Shown here piece by piece: positions 52,501-62,790 of a stretch of 64,000 nt of DNA. Every line of letters starts with the position of its first letter. Position 1 is the first letter of the stretch. The notes under the pieces were generated by a model. The model ran no database searches and had not been told where the DNA came from. It saw nothing but the letters and a program-made list of their open reading frames with translations. Location: assembly GCA_014338405.1 (NCBI GenBank), contig JTDE01000176.1:137615-201614 (forward strand), in the 5' to 3' direction. Source of the stretch: Paragonimus skrjabini miyazakii (taxonomy: Eukaryota; Platyhelminthes; Trematoda; Plagiorchiida; Troglotrematidae). Both the position numbers and the translations under genes were made by a program.

Positions 52501-53838
52501 TGTGGCAGAAAATCATCTCCAGCAGCACTGTACTCATTAGTGGTCATTTAAACATATGCCAAGTAGTAGTGTGCCATGCATCTATTCTTTTGTAATCAAT
52601 AATTTGGCAAGAAATTTAGTAGTGATCAGTCTCATAAAACCCACTACATGTAGCAAAGTTATCAGTTGCACGGATTGGTTCAACAGTTCACCTGTCACCA
52701 ACAGACGTAGTATGTCAAAAAATATGTTGTATACATTCTGTCCGTTTCAAAGGGATAAATGTGAGCAACATTATAATACAAAAGAAATTACAAAGAATGA
52801 AACGCTTGCATTATTGAACTGTAAGTAAAGGTAGCTACAATATTGAGCAGTGTGGTAAAAATTGCCAAATAAAGACGAATCGAGACGCCGAATTAAAATG
52901 CGAGGAAAAGAAAACATTTGCAAACAGTAAGATTACTGGAGTCAGAAAGTAGTGTTGCTATCTGAGCAAAAGCATCCCTGCACACGTTTAGTGGAGATTA
53001 CATTCAACATTCTGAGTGGCACACTTAATGGTGAGAAAAAATAAGAACCGCCTCTTTGAAAAGCTGTTCAGTCGGCACAATGACGTTCATGTAGAGTATT
53101 AGGCAATCGCAATGTATCATGACTAACGCATGGCGTTAGAGGCCAACAATGGATGTGTGTACTTGACTACCCAGACACGTGTTCAAATAACTTCATACTG
53201 GGACTGTAGTTGGACAAATTTTATCAAGCACGCAACCCACCGTTTTTGTTCCACTACTTTCCTAGTCAGTGAAGCTAATGATTTGGTGTTCGTTTTGTTG
53301 TGAGTAGCGTGACAATCAAGGATACAGAGGCAGTCATTCTTGCTGTCCTACTGTTTACATGTCTTTAGCAGTTATCTTGGTTCTTGTTAAACAATTCAAG
53401 GAACAGCTTCTATTGAAGAAGTGTTTGACGATAATCCAGTAGTGGTTCGTTACATACACAATGTTTTTCTACTCCATATCACCTATTTAATGCAGAAAAA
53501 ACATTATATCATCATTTCACTGTTTTCCACACGTAGTGCAAAGGTTTTGTGAGTGAATGACGCACACTGGTGTTCTCAGTTCTTTAGAGTTGACTGTCAT
53601 AGCCACATGTAACGTGCCTTTATTACGATCTGCGGTTTGTTTTGTGCACACAATGTACCGCTGAGAATAAAGATGTCATAAAGTGTTTACTTTTGGTTTT
53701 ATTTTCTCAGCGTGATTTCACAACCACTCCACCAATCTATGATCACACGGAAAAGTTCGGCGGTTATTTCGTTTTAATTCGAAATGAACAAACTGTATTT
53801 GTGTTAAGATCGCATGTACGTCTTTTCCAAACATGCAG
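37552..53838. other. About 16 kb with no supported gene
   Basis: The two longest plus frames (41830-42333, 167 codons, with a hydrophobic stretch; 45536-45961, 141 codons) show no domain I recognise, and frames of this size are expected about once per window at this composition. A 90-codon frame ending at 52820 in a good GTAAGT donor lies 1 kb upstream of the Ig exon, but its phase (1) does not match the entry phase (0) of that exon. At about 49230-49300 a short stretch vaguely resembles the end of a non-LTR RT. If the Ig-EGF gene has upstream exons, this region would be intron. Confidence 0.45.
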
Positions 53839-53987
53839 CAATATAAACCCATGGAAATAGAAGAAGGCTTTCTTCTCAGTTTGAAGTGCCGGGTCGAAGG
53901 TGACAGCAATCCGGAAATCCGCTGGTTTAAAGACGGCGTGCCGATTACATCTATTCACAACCCGAACGCAGACATTAGTGTGGCATT
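53839..53987 (+). CDS. Exon: N-terminal half of Ig domain (neuregulin/Vein-like, partial gene)
   Basis: A 149-bp exon between CATGCAG (3' splice site, ending 53838) and GTAAGT (from 53988). It enters in phase 0 and leaves in phase 2. It encodes 49 residues starting QYKPMEIEEG and carrying the first half of an I-set Ig domain: first disulphide Cys in SLKCRVEG (residue 17) and the core Trp in EIRWFKDG (residue 29), 12 residues later as in this family. The rest of the domain is in the exon at 58248. Two stop codons in the same frame upstream (near 53740 and 53785) mean the exon cannot extend far left; the internal ATG at 53851 is unlikely to be the start. In neuregulins this Ig domain binds heparan sulphate and precedes the receptor-binding EGF domain. 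Upstream exons were not identified. The Ig call is firm; the family is inferred from the following exons. Confidence 0.85.
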
Positions 53988-56413
53988 GTAAGTTCGGTAT
54001 ACATTCAGTGCACTTTTGGTGTTAATCAATTTTTTTCATCAGTTCTTATAAAACCACAAAGGTGATCAGTTATGAAGCTTATACTTTGTTATTAGTGATA
54101 CAGTGTATTGCAGAAAACATGTTACACTCAAAAATAAAACTGGAAATGTGATCGAAACGGTATCTCCTACCGTCACAATAATACATATGGAAATAGAGGG
54201 TGATTTCAGCTTGAGGTTTTCTGTTATAACCTAGTTCGTTTAGGTGAGCTTCAGCACGGCAATAGAACGAAAGTTCGAACGACGTCAGGCAGTCTGTGAC
54301 ATTTGAAGTCCTCATTATTATGTTCACTACTTACACCTACTTTGACTTGAAACCAGACTGTAGAACTACCTGAGTTAACACCGTTGGTCTCCTAGCTAAA
54401 GGTTGTCCATATGCCATATGAAATCTCTAAGTTTGATTTGGCGTAACCTCGTGGTGAACGGCTGCAGTGGTGAGAAAAACTGCTTAATATCAAGACGCTG
54501 TCAAAGCATCTAGGAGTTTCCAAATTGATTAATATCATGACCACGACATAAATTGGTTGAAAATAAGTGCCTATTTATTGGTTGTCCGTTTCGTCACACT
54601 TGACTGGGAACCGAGTACAATTGGCGCCGTATTGTCAGGATACGCAACGTAAATTCCGAAACCTTTGGTTTCACGCAAAAGTATATAGGAAAATTTGGTC
54701 GAGAACCATGACCCTTGCCACTCCACGGAACACATTTCAGAATAACTTCTTTTTGTACAAGCAGGCTAGATTTTCCATCGTCCGTCTATGCGCCTTGTGA
54801 CGGCTGGCAAATAGATAGTGAGTGATCTGATGAGAAGCGCCAGTTGATATTTTGCTAGACATCTAGTTACAGATTTCCTCCGTTGTGTGGCTGAAAGTCC
54901 CTTAATTAACTTTGCAAACGTTAGCCGACAAAACAATGAATGCACGATATGTGGAAACTCAGATCGCGATCTGTTTGACAGAATACTTCGCTTGGAAGTG
55001 ACAAAAGCCGTACATGTGAACTGCCATGTATAGAACAGTTGTTGAGAGAACGAAGAATGTACCTAAAAGAGGGAGTCATATGAGTTGCTATTTGTCCAAT
55101 CTTAGATTGCGCAAAACGTTTCTCCGCAAAAAAATGCTGTACAAACTCTCTGACTATCCGACATATGTTCATTCACGTGTGATTTCTGCCTCAACGATCA
55201 AACTTAAATAAAAACATTTTACGTCGTCGTTGTTGGTCAGAGTTTTTGTGTCTTGACTCATCCGCACGCCCAAAGATGGCTACTTTGGCGGGCTGGAATT
55301 GTTCGCTCAAACAGAACAACGTTATTCCTCACCTACAAATGACGGTAGTGTTAAACATAAGTAAAATACTCGTAGCTACTCTGACTGAATTTAGTCAGCA
55401 AACGGGCTGCTTGCGTGTCTGTACAACTAGCTGCCATCCTGTTTTATCATCCTGTGGAAGAGCACCAGTGATGCCAACATAGAAAGTCGTCTAGACTGTT
55501 GAACTAAGATTGTTCATACTTGTTTCTCGATTGGTCATTTCAATGGAAACTCATCTTCACCACAAAGATAGATTTTTAGACAAATTAATTTCACACAGCA
55601 TAAAATTCAAATCTTTTGGGTTTCACAAAACATGTGAAAACATTAATAATGAAATTTTTTAACGCATTCAATAATCCAAACACCTAACGAACTTCGTGAG
55701 CTGCAACGCGTGAATTGGTGAACCGAAAGTGGTTGTTACTATTCTGCCGGCCTCTGTACGATATGGGAAGAACAAAACCATGCCTCTTAAATGATTAGTC
55801 TTTTCAGTGTGTTTTATGCTGTTTGAACAACCACTTGCTCATAGCTACTGTGAACAGTTGCTCATTTCATAGTTTAGGTCGATCGCACGACCTTTACTGA
55901 ATATTAATCACTTATTGACTATCAGCATATCTTTAAGGACCTCAGCATGCTGACTTAAAAACATTAGACGTGTGACAATCGATTGGAATTCAGCGTTAAC
56001 TCACTTTGATAGCAAATTACTTTGATTCATTCAGAACAACTCTACCGAGGATGTTACGAAACAGTGCCATGCTCCACACTTAGGGCAGGTAAAAACTGAA
56101 AACTACATTAAGCGACCACAGGAAGCTTGGGAGATATCCGCGCGGATACCGGTTTGTTTCGCCACTGAAAGTCAGACGTTAGGTAATTTCATGTATCAAG
56201 CCGTACGTAGGGCTGGATAGCCAGAGTATGGTGTCACTTCTGGAATTGTATTCACACTGCTCTGGGTAAATAATGCACAGCATGAGCGAATGTGCTTAGA
56301 CTGTGAAGTTATCTACTAAACCCAACAAGTCAATGACTATAATTCGGACAGACATCTTAATCGTTAGATCATCGATTGGAGTTGACAGGACGGTTAATGT
56401 GTCTTCTCTCAAG

Positions 56414-56668
56414 CAAAAGTGGCTGAACGTTCACATATGATGATTCAGTCGTGCATATTGTAGAATAGTTTACGCAGTGATCAACATGGTCACCTCGTGA
56501 AGGCGTGACTGAAGTTCTAGTCCATACCGTGATAAAAATATACACTACTAGCGACCCCTGATAAGAGCAAACATTGAGTCGAGTGCTTCTTTTTGAGAGG
56601 GGCCAACTGAAAAGTACGTGGGAATGCGACAACTGCAATCAGCTGTGGGTAAAGTTCAGTTTAGATTA
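56414..56668 (+). mobile_element. SINE copy in intron 1
   Basis: Diverged member of the family at 15718-16020, same orientation as the host gene. AAGTGGCTGAACGTTCACAT near 56417 matches the head, GAAGTTCTAGTCC (about 56511-56523) matches box B, GAGTGCTTCTTTTTGAGAGG (56581-56600) the body and ATGCGACAACTGCAATCAGC (56623-56642) the tail. Confidence 0.7.
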
Positions 56669-57679
56669 ACTTCTTGTCCGTAGTTCCAAAAAAGTATCTT
56701 AAATAAAGTTTTGCTATTACTCTTCCTGATAACCAAAAGTAAGTGAATGTGACGTTGCAGATGTTAATGATATAATAATGTCGTTTTACGAAATGTGTGT
56801 GGTTTTGCCCGAGTAAAAACGGTCGTCCGGTCAAGGGAAAGGGTTCTACCGGTCCTCTCATTCACAATGTTAGTGGCTCCAACGAGAAGAACTTGCTAAA
56901 GACAGCTTTGCTCTTAATACTGTCCGACCAGAACATTCAGACCCTTCAAGACGATACTGTACCGACACACTAGTTAAAATTTTCCATTCCGCGTAAACAG
57001 TGATTGGTCGAAAAATCATCCGGATAAGGTAAGGACCACCCAGGTGATCTAGAGCAGACGATGGGCACCTTTATATGAAATTACAATGATATGCAGCCAC
57101 GAATTGTGCTACTGTTGAGTCAGTCAGTGATCACTCCAGCTTGTTTTCAGCATCACCAAGTACACTATTGCTGAATAAAATGGAGAACAAAAAATGCCGA
57201 TGTTATAAAACCATGCTTAGATCTACTACGGGAAATAATGGTCACCACTGTTTAACGCTGGAGTAGCCTTTAACAAAAAAGGTCACTTTATAGCATAAAT
57301 AATATTTTCGTTGAGCGTCCTTAACGGGATCTCGTCGGCCAGCGTAGACTCCTAATGCATCACCACTGACCCCAACTAAGAGTACACTTGGTGAACACTG
57401 CAGTCAACACAATGAAAGTTGAGATTATTAAATGAATACTTTAATTTGCAGTTATATAAATGTAATAGAACTTCGTAAAGAAAAAAAAAGATTTTTCATT
57501 TTTATGTTCGGCAGATCGAGTTGTCGCGCAGCTGCTCGCTTTCCGTTTACTAATCCACACTAGTTGAGAAACTAGTTCAACTAACTTTTAAAAAAAAGAG
57601 CGAACTCAAATGAGCTATCTGTATTACCCATATGAGTCATCAAGTCTACCACTGGTTAACCTAAAATTAACTGTTTCAG

Positions 57680-57790
57680 AAAACAAATGTTTTATTTCAA
57701 TTTTGGGTATTTAAAAGTACAAGCTTGCAAACCAAAAGCTGCCGGGGACAAGGACAAGTTTGTTGCGAAAGTCATATACGATATTAAAAC
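57680..57790 (+). CDS. Possible symmetric cassette exon in Ig-EGF gene
   Basis: A 111-bp segment bounded by CTGTTTCAG (ending 57679) and GTAAGT (from 57791). It is exactly 37 codons, and only the phase-2 entry frame is open throughout; this is the phase in which the previous exon leaves and in which the next exon must be entered. It can therefore be included or skipped without changing the frame. It would insert a segment containing YLKVQACKPKAAGDKDKFVA and a single cysteine into the C'-E loop of the Ig domain, raising the spacing of the two disulphide cysteines from 53 to 90 residues, which is unusual. Skipping restores a normal Ig domain, so skipping is probably the main form. I do not recognise the peptide. 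It could be chance: an open frame of this length in a given phase is not rare. An internal ATG (57687) would also allow use as an alternative first exon. Confidence 0.4.
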
Positions 57791-58247
57791 GTAAGTCAAG
57801 AAATTGTCCGTTATTTCGATTCTAACTATATCTCAAATAACTTCCACAATTGTGAGTCTCCATAATTCGGCTGTTTTTTCTCCCTCTTTTGAACTGGGTG
57901 AGTAGTATGACTGTACGTTCATATAATACATGTATGTCCATCATAATTTACTACAGTGTAACAGCTGAAGCATTTCCTAACCAAAAAACATGCTTATTGC
58001 AAGTGCGCAAATTCGTAAAGTGAAAAGGAAGAGTGAAGTTGGATCTGCTCAGATCCTTGGCACTAAGAGCACAGGAGAACTTCATAGTTCAAACCAGTAA
58101 CCATTTGATAACCAATGCACAATGCATAAATATGTGGGGATAGGTTTGTCGTATGACTTCTTGCACATAAGCTATTGGTTTTTCAGACATACCACTGCTT
58201 TTGTACACTTTCTGTTTAAAGTCGATTTACTCACACTTTTTATGCAG

Positions 58248-58357
58248 CCAGAGGTCACAGTTACGTATAAAAAATATGCGGTTGTCGGACAGCGGAAACT
58301 ACTCATGTCTTGGAGCCAGTGAAACCAGTCGCATGAGCCGGTGGGTCTACGTGACCG
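58248..58357 (+). CDS. Exon: C-terminal half of Ig domain (neuregulin/Vein-like)
   Basis: A 110-bp exon between TATGCAG (ending 58247) and GTGAGT (from 58358), entered in phase 2 and left in phase 1. It reads QRSQLRIKNMRLSDSGNYSC and then LGASETSRMSRWVYVT: the E and F strands of an Ig domain with the signature D-S-G-N-Y-S-C (Asp, Gly, Tyr and the second disulphide Cys). Spliced directly to 53987 the first codon becomes Phe, and the two cysteines lie 53 residues apart, as normal for an I-set domain. The layout WFKDG, a short loop, SQLRI, then DSGNYSC is closely parallel to the Ig domain of vertebrate neuregulin-1. Hemicentin, Tie-type and other Ig proteins share parts of this pattern, so the family depends on the EGF exon that follows. 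Confidence 0.85.
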
Positions 58358-61300
58358 GTGAGTCTTTTATCAGAACCAGTATGAGTGTTTTAAACTCCTC
58401 GTTAACTGAAGATATATTATTAAGGGATAGCCTAGAAAAAATATCAAGCCAACACGAATGGCCCTTTTTTCTGCTGAACCGATACGACTTGGGTTTGTGT
58501 ACGAGAATCCATAACACTGCCGAATTTCTGCGAGGTTTCATAAGTCGGCGTAATGCTAATGCTCTGAATTCCAAACATGTTATCTAACTCGAAGATACTG
58601 ATGTGTGGTGGAGAAGTTTGTTAGTTTTGCGTTGAACATCACTTAGAGTTACTCGCTATCTTTGCATTCAGGACGACTTTCCTACAAAGATAATCGGGCA
58701 ATCTGCCCAGTATTCACAAACGGAAGTGGTTAATTGCTCAGATGTGATCATGATATGGTCGTGTTTAGTGTGAGGTCAGTGTGGCGGTGGTCATCATGGT
58801 TGCCTCAGGAGAGATTGACGAAATTGTTAAACTCTCACCCGATTGAGTCGTGACCACAGAGTTTGACAATATGTTCCAGAATGAGCTTACCCTAGCTGTG
58901 AAGTAGTTCTGTCTGTAAACTAACTTGCCTATTCCACAAACCAAATTTGGCGAATAACCCTCTAAACACACTATTTTGTTTAGCGCAAGATGTATCTTGA
59001 TGATACAAGGTGTGAATTATTCTGCAGACAACAATTAGATCTCTCCTACGATTTCTGTCGTTCATCGAAAACCGACCTCATTTAAATGTACAATTCACGG
59101 TTTTTACATTTCAAACCATTTAAGCATTTACATGGTCTTTGCCCACGGATTGTTTCATCATCCGATCTCATTTACCGAATATGTTCTACAGTTCTACCAA
59201 AATCCGATGAACGAAAATTCGCGGATGAAAAAGGTGAGCCGCACTTTTCTCTCAGTTATGTATCTGCCAGATGTGAAAGATTTTGGACATTTCAGGCAAC
59301 ATGTTCTTAGTAAACCAAAACAATTGTCAATGAACGCAGATCAAGTGATCGTGTGATCAAGTAGATCGTGTTGAAAGAAAGCATAACAGCATCCGCTGCT
59401 CTGCTGTATCTGTGGTGACCACTTGAAATTCGTCTTCTGACGGTTACACATACGACGAGCAAAACTGCAACGTCCACAACTTTCGCCTACGTTGTATCTC
59501 TGACATTCACAGTGACCATATTTTGTTACGCCAAAAACTGGGTGACAAAATGAAGTTAATTGCCGAGTTAATTATTTATGTAGACTCCGAAGTTCTCTTT
59601 TGTATAGGTATCTTTTGTGGATTCGAAAATCTCTAACATTTAGTAGTTGTCCCCCATTGTGTTAGAGATATCTTTAAAAATCGAATTCCCAGATCAATGG
59701 ACAGCAAAACCAAACTCACCTCAAATCTCATTTAGTAGTTTATGTTTACTGAGTAATGTACAGAAGCATACTACTGGATATAATGACAAATGAGCAACTC
59801 AATATTTGGTCTAGGATTGCTTTCGATAAGTTAAGTGATCCAATATATTCACTGACGAACAGACCCAATCAGCTTACGTATATTTACAAGTATGCATGTT
59901 GTGTTACAGTTACGTTGTAATCAGATATTTTACAATGGAGTAAAAAGTCATCAGAATTAAGATTAACAAAACAAATGAATTCTAATCACATATGATGGCG
60001 GTTTTCATATTTAAATAGCTCTTCAGCCAAAGCTTTCATCAGAGATGGTCCTCAGTAGTGCACGCGCTCATCACAACCATCAGCTTAAACGTAGCGTACA
60101 TTTTCATCAGGAGAAATTGTTGACCGTGTTGGTGTAACATTGCAAAATCAACAACTTGGATGATTTTAACCTGCCAAACGAATGTTGCATCATCAGCTAA
60201 CATCATGCGATTTTCAACGTCTGTTGCTTACTAGACCGGATAGGCATGAAAACTGTACCGTCTGTGTCGCTTGCTAAACTTGGTACATAGTCAAAGTGCC
60301 ATTCACTCTAGCCCAGAAACGATGCTAATGTCGGCTATCGTGGATCAGTAGGTATCACTGCAAAAGAAGCGCATGTTCCAGTATCCTTGTTAATGGAACT
60401 GGCGTTCATAAAGCCTGCCTCCAACGCTATTACACTCTGCTAATGAACAAACCTGACTATTTGTGTTTAACTGATAATGCCAATCGGTTGCTTAGGACAG
60501 CATTTCTTATTTTATTTTAGTGTAAATCACTATACTATATATTTTATATATCTGAAGTTGTTCCAGAATTTCGAACACGGATTTTTTGAATAAAAGTGAA
60601 TGTAACACCGTGATTTCTAAATACCTTCAACTTCCATACGAATTTCTGATTAAGAGTTGTGCTTGAAACACACACCTCATTTCTCAAACCTGGTTTAAAA
60701 GAAATCTGTTAAATAACACGTTTTAGAAAACGGAGGAAATAAATTACCACTCTAAATGTCGTTCAGTACAACCGAAGGTTAGCGGTGGCATTTTTCAATC
60801 AAAATGTCAGACTTCATACAGGGAAGTGAAAAGAAACTCGAAAAATATCTCTCCACGGATAACTTTGTGCATTGGTAATATTTTAAATGTATCTTGAACA
60901 TGATCATTGACACTCCTGCAAAATGTATGCGAAAACTTTACAGCTAAAGTACTAATCAGCAAATGGCGATCTAATGAATGCCCTACCGTGCTGACTGGTA
61001 ATTGCCGACAGTCAGTATTGTACTATTTGGTTGCACAACACAGTGATTGATGTGTGGTGATTACCAAATTCTGTTCAATTTAACTGCTTTGAAGAATAGC
61101 AAAAACTATCTAGCCGGTAATGGCTGATGATAAAGTCCCGTGATTATTCTTAGCTTTCTGAACATCTAACAGCTCCAATTGGTCATTTTATCTTTGGGTA
61201 TTTAACTAACTGTGAAGGTGATACTGTGTAATAGACTATTTAAAATTTTTCTGACTAAATGGGTCTGTTTTCATCGGCAATGGCTGAATGTGTCATGCTT

Positions 61301-62424
61301 TTACGAGTATTTCTCATAGGTAGACTTTTTACACGTCATAGGTAAATAGAAAGTCGAATGTATGATTGCATTTGACTTACTGTGATGGCCACATTTTGTA
61401 AGTGAGCTAATGACCAGCAGTGCCATGAAATCCACATCTTTAGTTTTCCATGACTCGAAACTGAGAAAACCTGATGTCAACTTAAGCATATATTGCATGA
61501 AACGTTAGTACCACCGAGTTTCAAGCATAGTGGCCCAGATCGATGTGCGTCATCACGTAGCAAACGTGGGACTTCAAATTGTTAAACATGCTTCAGCCTG
61601 TTAGTTAGTAAACGATAAACCAATACAACAATCAACAAGTCGCTGAAGTTAGCAATGAGGGAAAACAATTAAGAGTTAGGCTGATCGTTGAGAAGAAGTG
61701 AAATTCGTTGAAATGGGAACGAAACAAACTATTGTAAGGGTTGTTGTAAATGTCTCCCCATACTGAGCGACAAGTTCGATAACGTCAGATAATGAATGCA
61801 ACTTAATTAGCCACCAATCAACTGTGTTTGTGTGCTAATTGTCCAGCAGGAATAGGAGACCATGGCTAGACAAGATAATGATTAAAATTAACAAACAGTT
61901 GAACAAAATAGTCGAATCTTTAACGCTGGATATGTCAAAACTACAGGTTAAGACTTGCTTATGCATGGTGAACTACTGAAACTCTATATTCCTTTTTAAT
62001 GATGGCTGGTGGGAGCGTTAGTTCGAAATAATTACGGGTGAGTGTTACTTTGAACAAGAATCAAGTTATTTCAATACATTTCACTAGGGCACTAGCCAAC
62101 GTTTAACTGAGATAATCTTGAACAAAACAGATGACTCAAACAAATATTCTGAGAATGGAATGACTAAGTCCGTTTATTCGAACAAACACCACTCAATTGC
62201 ACCTGTTCCAGGTGGCTGAAGGGCATCAGTCAACTATTTGGGAATCCATTCCTTCTTGCCTAATGTTTGACTGTTTTCAGCTAATTTATGGCTTGATTTT
62301 GTGATCAGGTCGACTTAGATAAACCCTTGGTTAGTGAGGCGCGATTCTTTGTTGGAAAAGTGCATGGCTTCGCACACGTTTGAAATTGAATATCATACTT
62401 TTGCGCTACATTTACATTTTTCAG
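58358..62424 (+). other. Intron 2 of Ig-EGF gene
   Basis: 4,067 bp from GTGAGT to TTTTTCAG, phase 1, between the Ig and EGF domains. It holds SINE pieces at 58631-58820. Two overlapping plus frames at 59086-59356 run into an AAAAAG/GTGAGC donor-like site, but neither gives a phase that joins exons on both sides (a phase 1-1 spacer exon would be needed), so they are not called. Nothing else recognised. Confidence 0.6.
58631..58820. repeat. Composite SINE: inverted tail joined to plus head
   Basis: GTTGAACATCAC at 58631-58642 through GACTTTCC at 58675-58682 resembles the SINE tail in minus orientation. From about 58691 the sequence switches to the plus-oriented head (ATCGGGCAATCTGCCCA, TGAGGTCAGTGTGGCGGTGG with box A, GGTTGCCTC) and is lost after about 58820. 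This is another inverted arrangement of the same family, more decayed than that at 28290. Confidence 0.5.
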
Positions 62425-62497
62425 CCTACAACGCCTGTCCAATCAATTCGTGTAACGTGGGCGACTGCCTCATGATCAATAATCAACCAGTTTGCAG
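62425..62497 (+). CDS. Exon: first part of EGF-like domain (neuregulin/Vein-like)
   Basis: A 73-bp exon between TTTTTCAG (ending 62424) and GTAAGT (from 62498), entered in phase 1 and left in phase 2. Joined to 58357 it continues VYVTAYNACPINSCNVGDCL and ends QPVC plus two bases. It supplies four cysteines with spacing C-x4-C-x4-C-x8-C, the first four of an EGF-like module; the codon left open (AG + N, Ser or Arg) would be the single residue between Cys4 and Cys5. In vertebrate neuregulins the EGF domain is likewise split at this point, where alternative second exons (alpha, beta) set receptor affinity. The second part of the domain was not found in the remaining 1.5 kb. The EGF call rests on cysteine spacing and exon context; the ligand function is inferred. 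The three joined exons give 110 residues of partial product. Confidence 0.75.
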
Positions 62498-62636
62498 GTA
62501 AGTCAGCAAATATTTCCTTTTTATTTGGTCTATAGGTATTTATCCCGGCATATACTTTTATACTCTTAACCATGGTCATGTCTATTTTTTTTATACATTC
62601 ACCCGCCAACTACTTCCTTCTGATTACATGTGCCAG

Positions 62637-62790
62637 TACAGAATGTGTTAGGTTGAACATGTCAGCACTAAATCCAGCCACGCAAAAGGAGATGAGTCGG
62701 TTGCGGATAGATTACCTTGACCGATGCACGTCATTGTTAGTATTAAATACAACGAACCCAAAGGAAGACATCGTTTCACAAGATGACTGA
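62637..62790 (+). CDS. Possible alternative terminal exon after EGF exon
   Basis: Starts after a moderate 3' splice site (pyrimidines around 62611-62621, then GTGCCAG) and, entered in phase 2 as the EGF exon requires, stays open for 51 codons to a TGA at 62788-62790. The product would continue C-S-T-E-C-V-R-L and end KEDIVSQDD. It does not supply the C-x8-C typical of the end of an EGF module, so it would give a truncated or atypical ligand. It may be a real alternative 3' exon or a chance frame; intron length would be only 139 bp. Confidence 0.25.

Larger units (their letters stand above)
53988..58247 (+). other. Intron 1 of Ig-EGF gene
   Basis: 4,260 bp from GTAAGT to TATGCAG, splitting the Ig domain between the C' and E strands in phase 2. 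It contains a SINE copy (56414-56668) and a possible cassette exon (57680-57790). Several 60-130 codon frames inside it on both strands are not recognisable. Confidence 0.7.

Noticed and set aside
52556..52820. Possible cysteine-containing exon ending in a GTAAGT donor 1 kb upstream of the Ig exon
   Set aside because: It leaves in phase 1 while the Ig exon is entered in phase 0. No bridging exon was found and the translation is not recognisable.
59086..59356. Two overlapping plus frames running into an AAAAAG/GTGAGC donor in intron 2
   Set aside because: A spacer exon between the Ig and EGF exons must be phase 1 to 1; neither frame satisfies this with the available splice sites.
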